Source of the DNA: Fulvivirga sp. M361 | GTDB taxonomy: Bacteria; Bacteroidota; Bacteroidia; Cytophagales; Cyclobacteriaceae | Direction of reading: 5' to 3' | Length of the DNA: 44,360 nt | Assembly (NCBI RefSeq): GCF_007097395.1 | Contig: NZ_VKDC01000056.1 | Location: 1-44,360, forward strand | Shown here: piece after piece, positions 8,634 to 15,669 of the stretch | Position numbering within the stretch: the first letter of the stretch is position 1 | How the letters are laid out: every line of letters begins with the position of its first letter | Translations under genes and position numbers: made by a program | The notes under the pieces: model-generated | Told to the model about the DNA's origin: nothing | Seen by the model: the letters and a program-made list of their open reading frames with translations, nothing else | Databases searched by the model: none

Positions 8634-10181
8634 TTGGATACATTCGAAAACCATATTGGCAACTTTACGAAAGAGATTCTAACGTCACTCAGTTTGATAC
8701 TTGGTCCGGCAGAGCAGATCCTAAGGCAAACCAGACTAGATGAAAGCTACACACGCAAGCAGGTTTACCTGATCAAACATACGAGTCAAAAACTTTTGCA
8801 ACAGGCCAATGAACTGCTGAACATATCCAAATTGGGTCATGATCCATTGCCACCAGAGCAGCACCGAGGGGACCTTACAGATTTCATCGCCTGTATTACC
8901 ACACGTTTCCGTGAGGCGGCTCGTCACAAGCATATCCGACTGAATCTGGACAGTCAGCTACCTGTAGCAGATTACCTTTTTGACAGAAACAAAATCGATC
9001 AGATCCTTTCCAACTTGCTGATCCAGTTCATAAGAAGGACACTCGAAGGAGGAAAGATCCATTTAAAGCTAGCCACATGTGAAAACTCAGAAGGTGCACC
9101 TGGCACACGCATCACCATCCAAGGAATACCTACTGGTGGGCAGTCAAACCCTTTGGATGGCTCCACTCCTATTCATCGCTATGAAGACCTGTCGATCAAG
9201 CAGGATATAACCAAGAAATTAGTAGAATTCATGAACGGTTCAGTTGAAATGGTCGGTGATATTGACAATGGAATGAAAGCAATCTTGTTCCTTCCTCTTC
9301 AGCCTGCTACTCAAAACATACTCAAAAAGGATCCCGTCCCTTCTCTTTCATTTAATGACCGGGAAGAGGATCACCAACCACTTACGGATCGAAGATCTGA
9401 CCGACCCGTCGTTCAGGTGATTGCAGGCCATGCAGGACTAAAAGCCTTTTTATATGACGAGTTATCATTCAACTACCAAGTCTTGCTCGCAGGAGATGGT
9501 GACGAGGGGGTCTTGCAGGCGATAGAATACCTTCCTGACCTGATCATCAGTGAGGTTGCAATTCAGGAGAAGGATGGTTTCGATGTATGTGATATCCTGA
9601 AACGGCACCCGATGACCAACCACATCCCGGTAGTACTTCTCAATGACCGATTGGAGCTAAAAAATCGTTTGAAAGGTTTTCAAAAAGGAGCAGACGCTTA
9701 CCTGACCCAACCTTTTAGCGTCGAAGAGCTCGTATTGCGGATCCAGCAATTGATCGCCACCCGAAAACTATTGGAAGAAAAATATAAAGGAGGAGTTGCT
9801 AATTCAGATAAAACTCTTGAAACACCATATGAAGACCCTGATCAAAAGTTAGTGAATCAACTACATGCCTTTATTGAAAAAGAACTGGATAATGAAAGAC
9901 TCAATGCCGAGCAGCTCGCTCAGGAGGCGGGGATGAGTCATAGTCAATTGTACCGAAAAGTCAAGGCTTTAACCAATCTGTCCATAGCCAGCTTCGTACG
10001 GGAGTATCGTCTCCGGCGAGCCATGGAATTGCTGTGTGAAGGTCACTACAATGTGACAGAAGTCGCTTATCATACTGGTTTTAGCAACCGCCGCTATTTT
10101 CATAAGGTATTTGTCAAGAAATATGGACAAGCACCTAGCGGGATCAGAAAAGACACCCATAGAGCAGTAGATACAAACTAA
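8634..10181 (+). CDS. Degenerate hybrid regulator with AraC domain (pseudokinase paralogue)
   Basis: This is a tandem paralogue of the preceding gene, alignable throughout. I place the start at TTG 8634 (515 residues), which aligns exactly with the TTG start of the first copy. The open frame continues back to 8511, but that extension only translates the two leader repeats, in different frames. All phosphotransfer residues are altered. His13 is Lys. The ATPase N box has become NLLIQFIRRTL and the G1 and G2 motifs are lost. The receiver Asp is Glu (DLIISEVAIQ) and the Lys is Gln (TQPFS). The AraC domain is well kept. It therefore probably binds DNA without phosphorylation, as a constitutive activator, competitor or dimer partner of the intact copy. 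Confidence 0.82.
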   Translation: MDTFENHIGNFTKEILTSLSLILGPAEQILRQTRLDESYTRKQVYLIKHTSQKLLQQANELLNISKLGHDPLPPEQHRGDLTDFIACITTRFREAARHKHIRLNLDSQLPVADYLFDRNKIDQILSNLLIQFIRRTLEGGKIHLKLATCENSEGAPGTRITIQGIPTGGQSNPLDGSTPIHRYEDLSIKQDITKKLVEFMNGSVEMVGDIDNGMKAILFLPLQPATQNILKKDPVPSLSFNDREEDHQPLTDRRSDRPVVQVIAGHAGLKAFLYDELSFNYQVLLAGDGDEGVLQAIEYLPDLIISEVAIQEKDGFDVCDILKRHPMTNHIPVVLLNDRLELKNRLKGFQKGADAYLTQPFSVEELVLRIQQLIATRKLLEEKYKGGVANSDKTLETPYEDPDQKLVNQLHAFIEKELDNERLNAEQLAQEAGMSHSQLYRKVKALTNLSIASFVREYRLRRAMELLCEGHYNVTEVAYHTGFSNRRYFHKVFVKKYGQAPSGIRKDTHRAVDTN

Positions 10182-10211
10182 AAAAACTTCGCAGGGTCCC
10201 ATCGAATAAAG

Positions 10212-10268
10212 AGACCTTTTTGACCGAAAAGAAGACTTTTTAAAGCAAGTAAGTAGACCCTTTTGACG
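10212..10268 (+). promoter_or_regulatory. Phased AGACC operator array upstream of the antiterminator gene
   Basis: AGACCTTTTTGACC at 10212-10225, AGACTTTTT at 10233 and AGACCCTTTTGACG at 10255-10268 repeat the 21/22-bp phasing seen at 8386-8442. The shared CCTTTGTATCAAGG core follows at about 10303-10316. The whole intergenic module was evidently duplicated with the hybrid gene. I infer that the AraC domains encoded just upstream bind both arrays, so they control the second hybrid and the antiterminator. Confidence 0.6.
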
Positions 10269-10370
10269 AATAAGAACCTGTTATTCACCTCCCAACTGAT
10301 CACCTTTGTATCAAGGTTATTCAATAATGAAAACCTTAATCAAACAAATGACGCAGCCAAAAAAACCAGT

Positions 10371-10444
10371 GTACGGGATGTGGCGGAGCTGTGTTAATCA
10401 ACTTACAAATGGTGTACGAGACGTGGCGGAGCTGTATTCGTACA
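10371..10444 (+). promoter_or_regulatory. Leader repeats with GTGGCGGAGCT, one in a perfect hairpin
   Basis: Two copies of GTGTACGRGAYGTGGCGGAG lie 41 bp apart between the promoter core and the antiterminator start. The second is enclosed by TGTACGA (10413-10419) and TCGTACA (10438-10444), a perfect 7-bp stem with the conserved element in its loop. The first copy shows only weak pairing. The GGCGGAGC core recalls the ops element (GGCGGTAGC) that recruits the NusG paralogue RfaH, and the next gene is itself a NusG paralogue. Confidence 0.5.
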
Positions 10445-10472
10445 TGAAAAATTAAACTAAACTACCATCGAA

Positions 10473-10997
10473 ATGATCACGGAACCAAAATGGAATGTAG
10501 TGTATACGTACCCCAATGCAGAAAAACAACTACATATTCGGTTGTTAGATAAAGGAGTAGAATCCTACCTCCCACTATACAAAGAAGTTCGTCATTTAAG
10601 TAATCGCAAGAGAATCCTGGAGGTCCCCCTTTTCACTTCGTACCTGTTTACCAAAGTGAACAATGTAACCATTGATAAGGTACGTTTTTCCAAAGGCTTT
10701 GCCAGCTTCATTCAGTTTGAAGGCAAATATGCTACGATCCCCGACGAGCATATACAAACTATACAAATAATCATGGAAAACAATATCCCTTATGCGCTAT
10801 GCACCGATAGCAGCGCCAAGTCAGGTGACTATGTAGAAATCACTACTGGTGCCTTGAAAGGAAAAAGAGGGTATGTCACCCATACCAAAGGCAACTTTCA
10901 TGTCCTCATGGAGATAGATCACACGGGATATGCCTTGGGTGTGGAGATAGATAGACGGTGTATTTCGGTACTGAAAACGAAGTCAACGCTGTCATAA
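10473..10997 (+). CDS. UpxY/NusG-family transcription antiterminator
   Basis: The 174-residue protein has the NusG architecture. An N-terminal NGN domain (about 1-105) carries the pattern WNVVYTYPNAEKQLHIRL and the PLFTSYLFTKV strand. A KOW-type C-domain (about 118-170) contains SGDYVEITTGALKGKRGYV. It matches the UpxY branch of Bacteroidota, which are specialised NusG paralogues that associate with RNA polymerase and let it pass terminators in one long operon, for example capsule loci. Its position before a run of AT-rich genes, with an intrinsic terminator at 13292, suggests it controls the cargo-like and perhaps the STAND genes downstream. Two ops-like leader elements lie upstream of its own ATG. 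Confidence 0.9.
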   Translation: MITEPKWNVVYTYPNAEKQLHIRLLDKGVESYLPLYKEVRHLSNRKRILEVPLFTSYLFTKVNNVTIDKVRFSKGFASFIQFEGKYATIPDEHIQTIQIIMENNIPYALCTDSSAKSGDYVEITTGALKGKRGYVTHTKGNFHVLMEIDHTGYALGVEIDRRCISVLKTKSTLS

Positions 10998-11276
10998 GAC
11001 GGGCGTGCTGCTCATTTCAGACAAATGGAAATTTTCAGTAGCATCGTTACTGTAAAAAACGTCCAAAGAAATTCTCAGCTCCTCGTCACGCAAGTGTACG
11101 CCAGAAAAAAAGTGCTCACCTTGAAGAACTACAAGTTCTCCGCCTAGAGAGAACAGGTAACATATGACTGTTGCACAACCTACATTTTGATTACTTGTAT
11201 TTTTATGAGAATTTCCGATCGAGGTGATCGTCACCAAAGTCGAGGTGGTCATTAACAAAGTCGAGGTGATGGTCAA
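10992..11276 (-). CDS. Uncertain minus-strand hypothetical ORF
   Basis: A 94-codon frame starts at TTG 11276 and ends convergently with the antiterminator, overlapping it by 6 bp. Its first 20 residues are only the translation of the 21-bp tandem repeat (Thr/Ser/Leu-rich). The rest (LGGELVVLQGEHFFSGVHLR and on) looks protein-like but matches no family I know. The orientation opposes all neighbours. I keep it only as a possibility. Confidence 0.2.
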   Translation of the reverse strand: MTITSTLLMTTSTLVTITSIGNSHKNTSNQNVGCATVICYLFSLGGELVVLQGEHFFSGVHLRDEELRISLDVFYSNDATENFHLSEMSSTPVL

Positions 11277-11354
11277 CTATCCCTGGTTTTTGAGTTTTTG
11301 CCTGAAGTGAGTGTCATACCCGCAGCTTAAACAAGACGGGTTGTGCAACATTCA
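11165..11354. repeat. 190-bp segment bounded by 16-bp inverted repeats
   Basis: TGACTGTTGCACAACC at 11165-11180 is repeated inverted at 11339-11354 with 15 of 16 bases matching. The 158-bp interior contains the tandem repeat described separately and a TATTTTTA that is one base off the Bacteroidota -7 consensus. The right arm can also form a local hairpin (GTTGTG with CACAAC). Possible readings are an invertible promoter segment, a small mobile-element remnant, or a leader RNA structure. UpxY genes in Bacteroides are known neighbours of invertible promoters. Confidence 0.45.
11218..11280. repeat. Three tandem 21-bp repeats
   Basis: Three consecutive units of the form RTCGAGGTGRTSRTYAMCWA occupy 11218-11238, 11239-11259 and 11260-11280, with about 16 of 21 positions shared. 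The unit length is a multiple of three, but neither strand has a convincing gene around it. A palindrome-like hairpin follows at 11415-11434 (CTGGAAAAGC with GCTTCTCCAG, one mismatch). Confidence 0.7.
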
Positions 11355-11600
11355 CAACATGCCCGCCCTGGGAAAATAAAAATTTTAGATCAGCATTAGC
11401 TTGGCAACAGCACTCTGGAAAAGCGCTTCTCCAGGGAGAGCGGTTTAGCATCACAAATCCAACTAACATCAAAAAGAAAATTAATGAGACGGCTTGTGAT
11501 AATTAGCTAGAAGAATTTACCCATCGGAAAGTCCGGTGGTCTTTTTAAAAACAGTTACAGGCAATAAGAAAACCTGTACAAAATTAAACTTTAGAATAAT
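11355..11600. other. Leader region before the first cargo-like gene
   Basis: Together with 10998-11164 this makes about 600 bp without a clear gene between the antiterminator and the next ORF. Apart from the repeats above it holds the 20-bp near-palindrome at 11415-11434. The string AAAATTAAACTTTAGAA at 11580-11596, just before the next start, recurs at 15144-15160. It may be a promoter element shared by the cargo-like genes. Confidence 0.4.
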
Positions 11601-11984
11601 ATGCCAACAATTACTCAATTTATGCACGGCAGACGTTGGACGTTAGGCCCTGCACCCGATTATTACTTTCCCGGCAGGAATCACCCTCACCTTCATCTGA
11701 GAGTGAGAAATGGTCTTACTATCGTTAATAATGAACGAGAAGTTAGAGAAGAAATCACATTTTTAGGTATAACCTTAGGTGGCAGAAGAGGAAATGTACA
11801 AATCTATCCAACACCAAATCCATGGCCAGGTGGAAATGATGTTGAAAGAGCTGAAAGTGAGGAAGCTTGGAAGGATAGAATAAGCCAAGCATTGATACGT
11901 TACTTTCCCAATGGCGTGGAACGCATATCTATTTTAGGCGAAATAAACACTTTGACCGGATTAGGGATAGATACAGATGTCTAA
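11601..11984 (+). CDS. Hypothetical protein, possible cargo/toxin domain
   Basis: The 127-residue protein is soluble, with no signal peptide. It carries a His-rich strand (NHPHLHLRVRNGLTIV) after an aromatic GRRWTLGPAPDYYFPGR segment, and an E/R-rich C-half with a helix WKDRISQALIRYF. I cannot name a family. HPHLHL-type strands do occur in the C-terminal domains of Bacteroidota DUF4157 cargo proteins, and related cargo-type headers lie 2-4 kb downstream, so a cargo or toxin-like role is possible but unproven. The gene stands alone between long gaps. Confidence 0.6.
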   Translation: MPTITQFMHGRRWTLGPAPDYYFPGRNHPHLHLRVRNGLTIVNNEREVREEITFLGITLGGRRGNVQIYPTPNPWPGGNDVERAESEEAWKDRISQALIRYFPNGVERISILGEINTLTGLGIDTDV

Positions 11985-12431
11985 CGGTTATTTCCTTTCC
12001 AAATACCCAAAGTTACGCATAGAGGGCTCTCTCTGAGTCTGAATAAATACAAACACAAGTTGTTGGAATGACCCGGAACGGGATACTGACAAAACGCTAT
12101 TCCTAACAGTATTGCCAGTATCTGGCACCACTGGAAGAGAGCAGGAAATCAACAATGACCGCTTTCTTTCCTTACACAACTTCCAAAATCTTATTAAGCA
12201 ATCTTTTCAAGGCTTTACAAATTAAAAAGGGCGGCACTTTCAGGCGTACCTGGAATACACTATTCCCAAAACAAGCTATACGGACCTGATCATAGCCGCT
12301 AAGCCTTAAAGGTTGATCTCTATAAAAAGTGGAGCAGAACCCACGGTAATAAACGGCCTTTTCTGTGAGGTGAAACATAGAAGGCGGAAACCGAAAAGCC
12401 TTATGAGTAGGAAAATTAAACACTAAATACA
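11985..12431. other. 447-bp gap without a convincing gene
   Basis: No frame here has a start and coding-like composition over its whole length. Two short plus-strand stretches (about 12112-12230 in different frames) look faintly protein-like and could be debris of an older gene. The two minus-strand frames covering the gap have no recognisable features. An AAAATTAAACACTAAA string lies just before the next start. Confidence 0.4.
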
Positions 12432-13268
12432 ATGATTAATTCTGTTATTAATGACAAAAGAATAACCACACTAGAAGATGGTGGAAGTTCAAAGCTTAAT
12501 GAATTTAATTTTGTTTCTAAAGAGCTTAATGAGAAATTAATTCGTTCTCAAAAATCTAATAGGGCTTTTGCAGCGGCATCAGCTAACCCAGATGGCGATT
12601 CTGAGCAAGAAGTTCATTTCAGACTAAACCAAACTGGAAATATATTCTATTCTACCACAAGTGAATCTATCCAGGGAGAAACAAAAGATCTGTTTGATAG
12701 TGTTACAGTACTTTTTTCTGCAATGACTAAAGCTCTTTCTGACAAAGGAAAAAATCTATTTGATTACGATTCATGGGGACAACTCATAAGAAGCAGTGGA
12801 TTTTTCGTAGAAGTTCAAAAGTTTCAAAAAACATTAGAAATAAAAAGCAGTTCATTAAGCATTGACACTCAAGTTGTTCAAGCTCTTCTGCCAGGATTAC
12901 AATCCGGCAGCTCAATGGATATAGCCAAAAGTGTTTTAAATGCTTTGAACGGAGAATACAACAGTGGAAGTACTAACGAATCTACAAAGCTTTGTCATCT
13001 ACTTTTTATTTGCGAGGAAATTTTTGGTGCGCCAAGTGTGACTGTAAGATTATTTTATGCAACTCAAGAAAGTCATACGAGCATTACTTCTTCCCCATGT
13101 CATAGAAGAACGTCTACCTCATTTGAACAATTGCAAGAAGCAGATACATTTCTTTTTGTCTCTCCTGAAACAATAGCAAGATTTGCTTCACAATTTGGTG
13201 AGGATCCTGAAGCTTATACAATACTTATTGAAAAATTAAAAGGATACATAAACGAACAACCTAAATAG
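12432..13268 (+). CDS. AT-rich hypothetical protein, possible virulence-factor-like
   Basis: The 278-residue soluble protein has no signal peptide. Its N-third is low in structure and Asn/Ser-rich. The middle consists of amphipathic helices (DLFDSVTVLFSAMTKAL). A conserved-looking C-third includes LCHLLFICEEIFGAPSVTVR, followed by a Cys/His-containing SPCHRR turn. Size and layout recall Evf/Cyt-type cytolytic virulence factors of about 280 residues, but I cannot confirm that by eye. Codon use is strongly AT-rich compared with the regulators upstream, suggesting recent transfer. A strong intrinsic terminator follows directly, so the gene may be a single unit unless the antiterminator carries polymerase through. 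Confidence 0.65.
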   Translation: MINSVINDKRITTLEDGGSSKLNEFNFVSKELNEKLIRSQKSNRAFAAASANPDGDSEQEVHFRLNQTGNIFYSTTSESIQGETKDLFDSVTVLFSAMTKALSDKGKNLFDYDSWGQLIRSSGFFVEVQKFQKTLEIKSSSLSIDTQVVQALLPGLQSGSSMDIAKSVLNALNGEYNSGSTNESTKLCHLLFICEEIFGAPSVTVRLFYATQESHTSITSSPCHRRTSTSFEQLQEADTFLFVSPETIARFASQFGEDPEAYTILIEKLKGYINEQPK

Positions 13269-13291
13269 AGTTAAAATAAGTAGAAACCAAA

Positions 13292-13325
13292 AGCTAAGGA
13301 ACTTATGATTCCTTAGCTCTTTTTA
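13292..13325 (+). terminator. Strong rho-independent terminator
   Basis: AGCTAAGGAA (13292-13301) pairs perfectly with TTCCTTAGCT (13309-13318) across a 7-base loop, followed by CTTTTTAG. It lies 24 bp after the preceding stop codon, inside the run of genes downstream of the UpxY-type protein. Confidence 0.9.
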
Positions 13326-13513
13326 GTAATACAAAAACGCACCACAACACTAAATAAAGCCAATGCTTGCTCCTACTCCATTACAAAAACTCACTTTGAA
13401 AACTAAAAATCTACATTCGCATAAAGACTACTGTAAAGCACTGTCTTTATTTTAACCGTCATAGCTAATTGAAGAATAACAATGATTAAAGACTAATTTG
13501 AAATGTTTGAAAC

Positions 13514-14015
13514 ATGTATGAACATGAGATAAAATGGAGAGAGGATAAAAAAAGAAATCTTGGTAATTCTGTTTCTCAAAAAAACAGTTATGTGAAGCAA
13601 GATTTTGGTTTTGTAGAGAAACGAAAAGAATCAATACAGCAAAGTTCAATAAGTAATTCAGGTAAGTTCATTGAGGAAAGAGATTATAATGGCGTTATCC
13701 ATAATGTAACCATTCAATGTATTGATATGACTAAGGACATTGATTACGAGAGTGGATTAATTAGATTTAAGTACTGCTGATTTTAATGTTTCAGATTTAG
13801 ATGAAGTCAAGAAGGTAATACCAAAAGTTTATAAAGGAAGTTTCGATTCGGATACACATATCGACTCTATAACGATGAAGTATTTACTTGTTGGCTTGCA
13901 AAACCCTGGTTTAACTCCCTTCTCTTTGAGACGGTGCATTGGTCCATTCCAGACGAGGATGCAGGGTTCTGCTCATCAGGCTCTAGGGAAAAGAACAATG
14001 GTATATTCCCGCTAA
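13514..14015 (+). pseudogene. Frameshifted DUF4157-type cargo gene with N-terminal header
   Basis: The first 88 codons begin with a header that I recognise from Bacteroidota DUF4157/eCIS-linked cargo proteins: NSVSQKNSYVKQDFGFVEKR, then KESIQQ, comparable to the usual ANSVSQKK...FVDNRPEA..QR pattern. The frame closes at 13780. One base over (from about 13770) a second open frame continues with TADFNVSDLDEVKKVIPKVY and on to a stop at 14015, so a single-base frameshift near 13769 is likely. Beyond 13934 the original frame is open again to 14188, so the 3' boundary is unclear. The header is homologous to that at 15475. Probably a decaying or phase-variable cargo gene. Confidence 0.5.
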
Positions 14016-14527
14016 TTCCTACTGCCATATTGATCGCAAAAGAAATAACGGTTGACGCATTATGGCATAAAGAAGATCAGAAAGTTTTAGACAGTCATTG
14101 TGTGGTAGAAAAACCCTTTATCGCTTGGTCCATTCTCTGTCTCCGGACCGGAAACCAATACTATTCAGATCATAGGCTGGATAAGTGAGTTAACTCCATT
14201 TTCCCCGAGCATATCGGACCTTGAAAGTAATTCTGAATCTATATAAATGACCTATTAAAACAGAAGCGTGTTCCTGATCCGATATAGTCTACGCCAGATC
14301 ATCCTAACCACCTCTCCTTATAGGTGCGCTTCGTTTTTCATCCACGGCTACAGAAAGGATTAAAAGATAGCGGCATATCTTCAAAAGATACGTCGTCCTT
14401 AAACCCAGGTGTTAAGAGTGAAAGTTGGACTGGTGAGTGAAGAATCAAGAGGATGGCTGCTTACAAACTTCAGTGGTGGATCCGAAGCAACAAATTCCCA
14501 TATAAAAACTTAGAGTAAATAAATAAT
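14016..14527. other. Gap with an unassigned open frame, no firm gene
   Basis: A GTG-initiated frame (13934-14188, 84 codons) overlaps the end of the frameshifted cargo gene and extends into this gap. It contains some plausible protein (WSIPDEDAGFCSSG) but matches nothing I know. The remaining bases to 14527 hold no ORF of note and no terminator. Confidence 0.35.
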
Positions 14528-14971
14528 ATGATAAGAGATACACGGAATAATATTTCCATCCATAAGAAAGATATAAAAAGCAGTGAATGTTCAGAAGCCT
14601 TACCGGAAAGCTTACGCAAAGCCCTGGAATACCTCTCTGATCTGGATCTTTCAGAGGTGAGGGTTTACTATAACTCACTAAAACCGGCAGATGTCAATGC
14701 ATGGGCCTATGCCTGTGACGGAATCATTTACTTATCCGCCGGGAAAGAACACCTATTGCCCCATGAAAGCTGGCACATTGTACAGCAATGGCAAGGACGG
14801 GTTACACCTACCAACACGGTAAATGGGGTGTACATCAATGATGAGCAGGAACTGGAAAAAGAGGCAGACATCATGGGAGATCTAGCCTTGAAGATGGCCA
14901 GTGCATTGAACGAAGGATACATTCGCTTTTTTGATTCTACCCACTCAAAACCACTACCAGAACCAGCTTAG
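14528..14971 (+). CDS. Free-standing DUF4157 domain protein (HExxH metallopeptidase-like)
   Basis: The 147 residues are almost entirely one DUF4157 domain. LPESLRKALEYLSDLDLSEV and VYYNS match the family's LP..LK.G.E.LSG....V.VHYNS. They are followed by YLSAGKEHLLPHESWHIVQQ with the HExxH motif at His79-Glu80-His83, and by ELEKEADIMG supplying the expected downstream Glu. In Bacteroidota this domain normally sits inside larger proteins linked to extracellular contractile injection systems, preceded by a header and followed by a toxin. Here it lacks both, while a header (13514) and a cargo body (15670) lie on either side. It could be a cut-down processing peptidase or a remnant. Confidence 0.85.
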   Translation: MIRDTRNNISIHKKDIKSSECSEALPESLRKALEYLSDLDLSEVRVYYNSLKPADVNAWAYACDGIIYLSAGKEHLLPHESWHIVQQWQGRVTPTNTVNGVYINDEQELEKEADIMGDLALKMASALNEGYIRFFDSTHSKPLPEPA

Positions 14972-15474
14972 TAACAACTGACTTAACCCGAAAATTCCAT
15001 TACGCTAAATCCTCTTGGGGTTAATGAATGATATCGTTTTACCAAGCTCGCAACATTACTGAAAGAAGGTAAACCCGCTGAGGAACTATGAGTAAAAATG
15101 TAAACCTAATTACAGAACCCTAAAAATATGAACGATAAAAGATAAAATTAAACTTTAGAACAGCAACATAAAGCAGGACCAAATCCTAACCTGTCTACTT
15201 CAAACAGGATTATAGTAATCTCTGTAAAGTACAACTAGGAATAATGATGTATAGTGTAAACTATTATTAACATTAACTGAAAATCTGTTAACCCTTTTCA
15301 GCAGGGCACAATGGGCCTTAAAGAGCATATGATAGCTTTTTTCGGCTTTGCAAAACCAGTGTTAGGGTTTACAAATACCCAGTGTTAATGCTACTAGTAT
15401 TAGTATACGCGGATGGTTTAACGGTGAAAAAACTGTGACCTAATAATAAAGAAAAATTTAAAAATATTTAAGAT
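14972..15474. other. 503-bp AT-rich gap with small repeats
   Basis: I see no gene. Present are the AAAATTAAACTTTAGAA string at 15144-15160 (also at 11580-11596), a short hairpin ATAGT-GTAA-ACTAT near 15252-15265, and a repeated CCAGTGTTA at about 15357 and 15379. These could be promoter or leader elements of the next cargo-like gene. Confidence 0.4.
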
Positions 15475-15666
15475 ATGTACATAGAATTAGAAAACCAGAA
15501 AGGCGGAAAATGTAGATCCATAGCCAATTCTGTTGCTTAGAAAACAAGTAAAGGGAAGCAAGGAATTGGGTATGTTAGAAATCAAAAAGGGTCAATTAAT
15601 AGAACAAACAACAACACGTAAATCAGAAAAGCATGGTGAGGGTTATTCAAAAAATGATCTAGCCAA
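15475..15666 (+). pseudogene. Broken N-terminal header of a DUF4157-type cargo gene
   Basis: From ATG 15475 the frame reads a 21-residue peptide ending IANSVA, then TAG at 15538-15540, then KTSKGKQGIGYVRNQKGSI. It aligns with the header at 13514 (NSVSQKNSYVKQDFGFVEKR), with the TAG standing where a CAG Gln codon is expected, so a single C-to-T change explains the stop. Further in-frame stops (TAA, TGA) follow before the next gene, which is in the same frame. The header is therefore untranslatable with the body as it stands. Confidence 0.55.
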
Positions 15667-15669
15667 CGA

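Noticed and set aside
11218-11280. Tandem 21-bp repeats as a CRISPR array
   Set aside because: Units are contiguous with no spacers, only three copies, and no cas genes are near.
11988-12432. Two minus-strand frames filling the gap before the 278-residue gene
   Set aside because: No start context, no recognisable domain, and orientation opposite to all neighbours.
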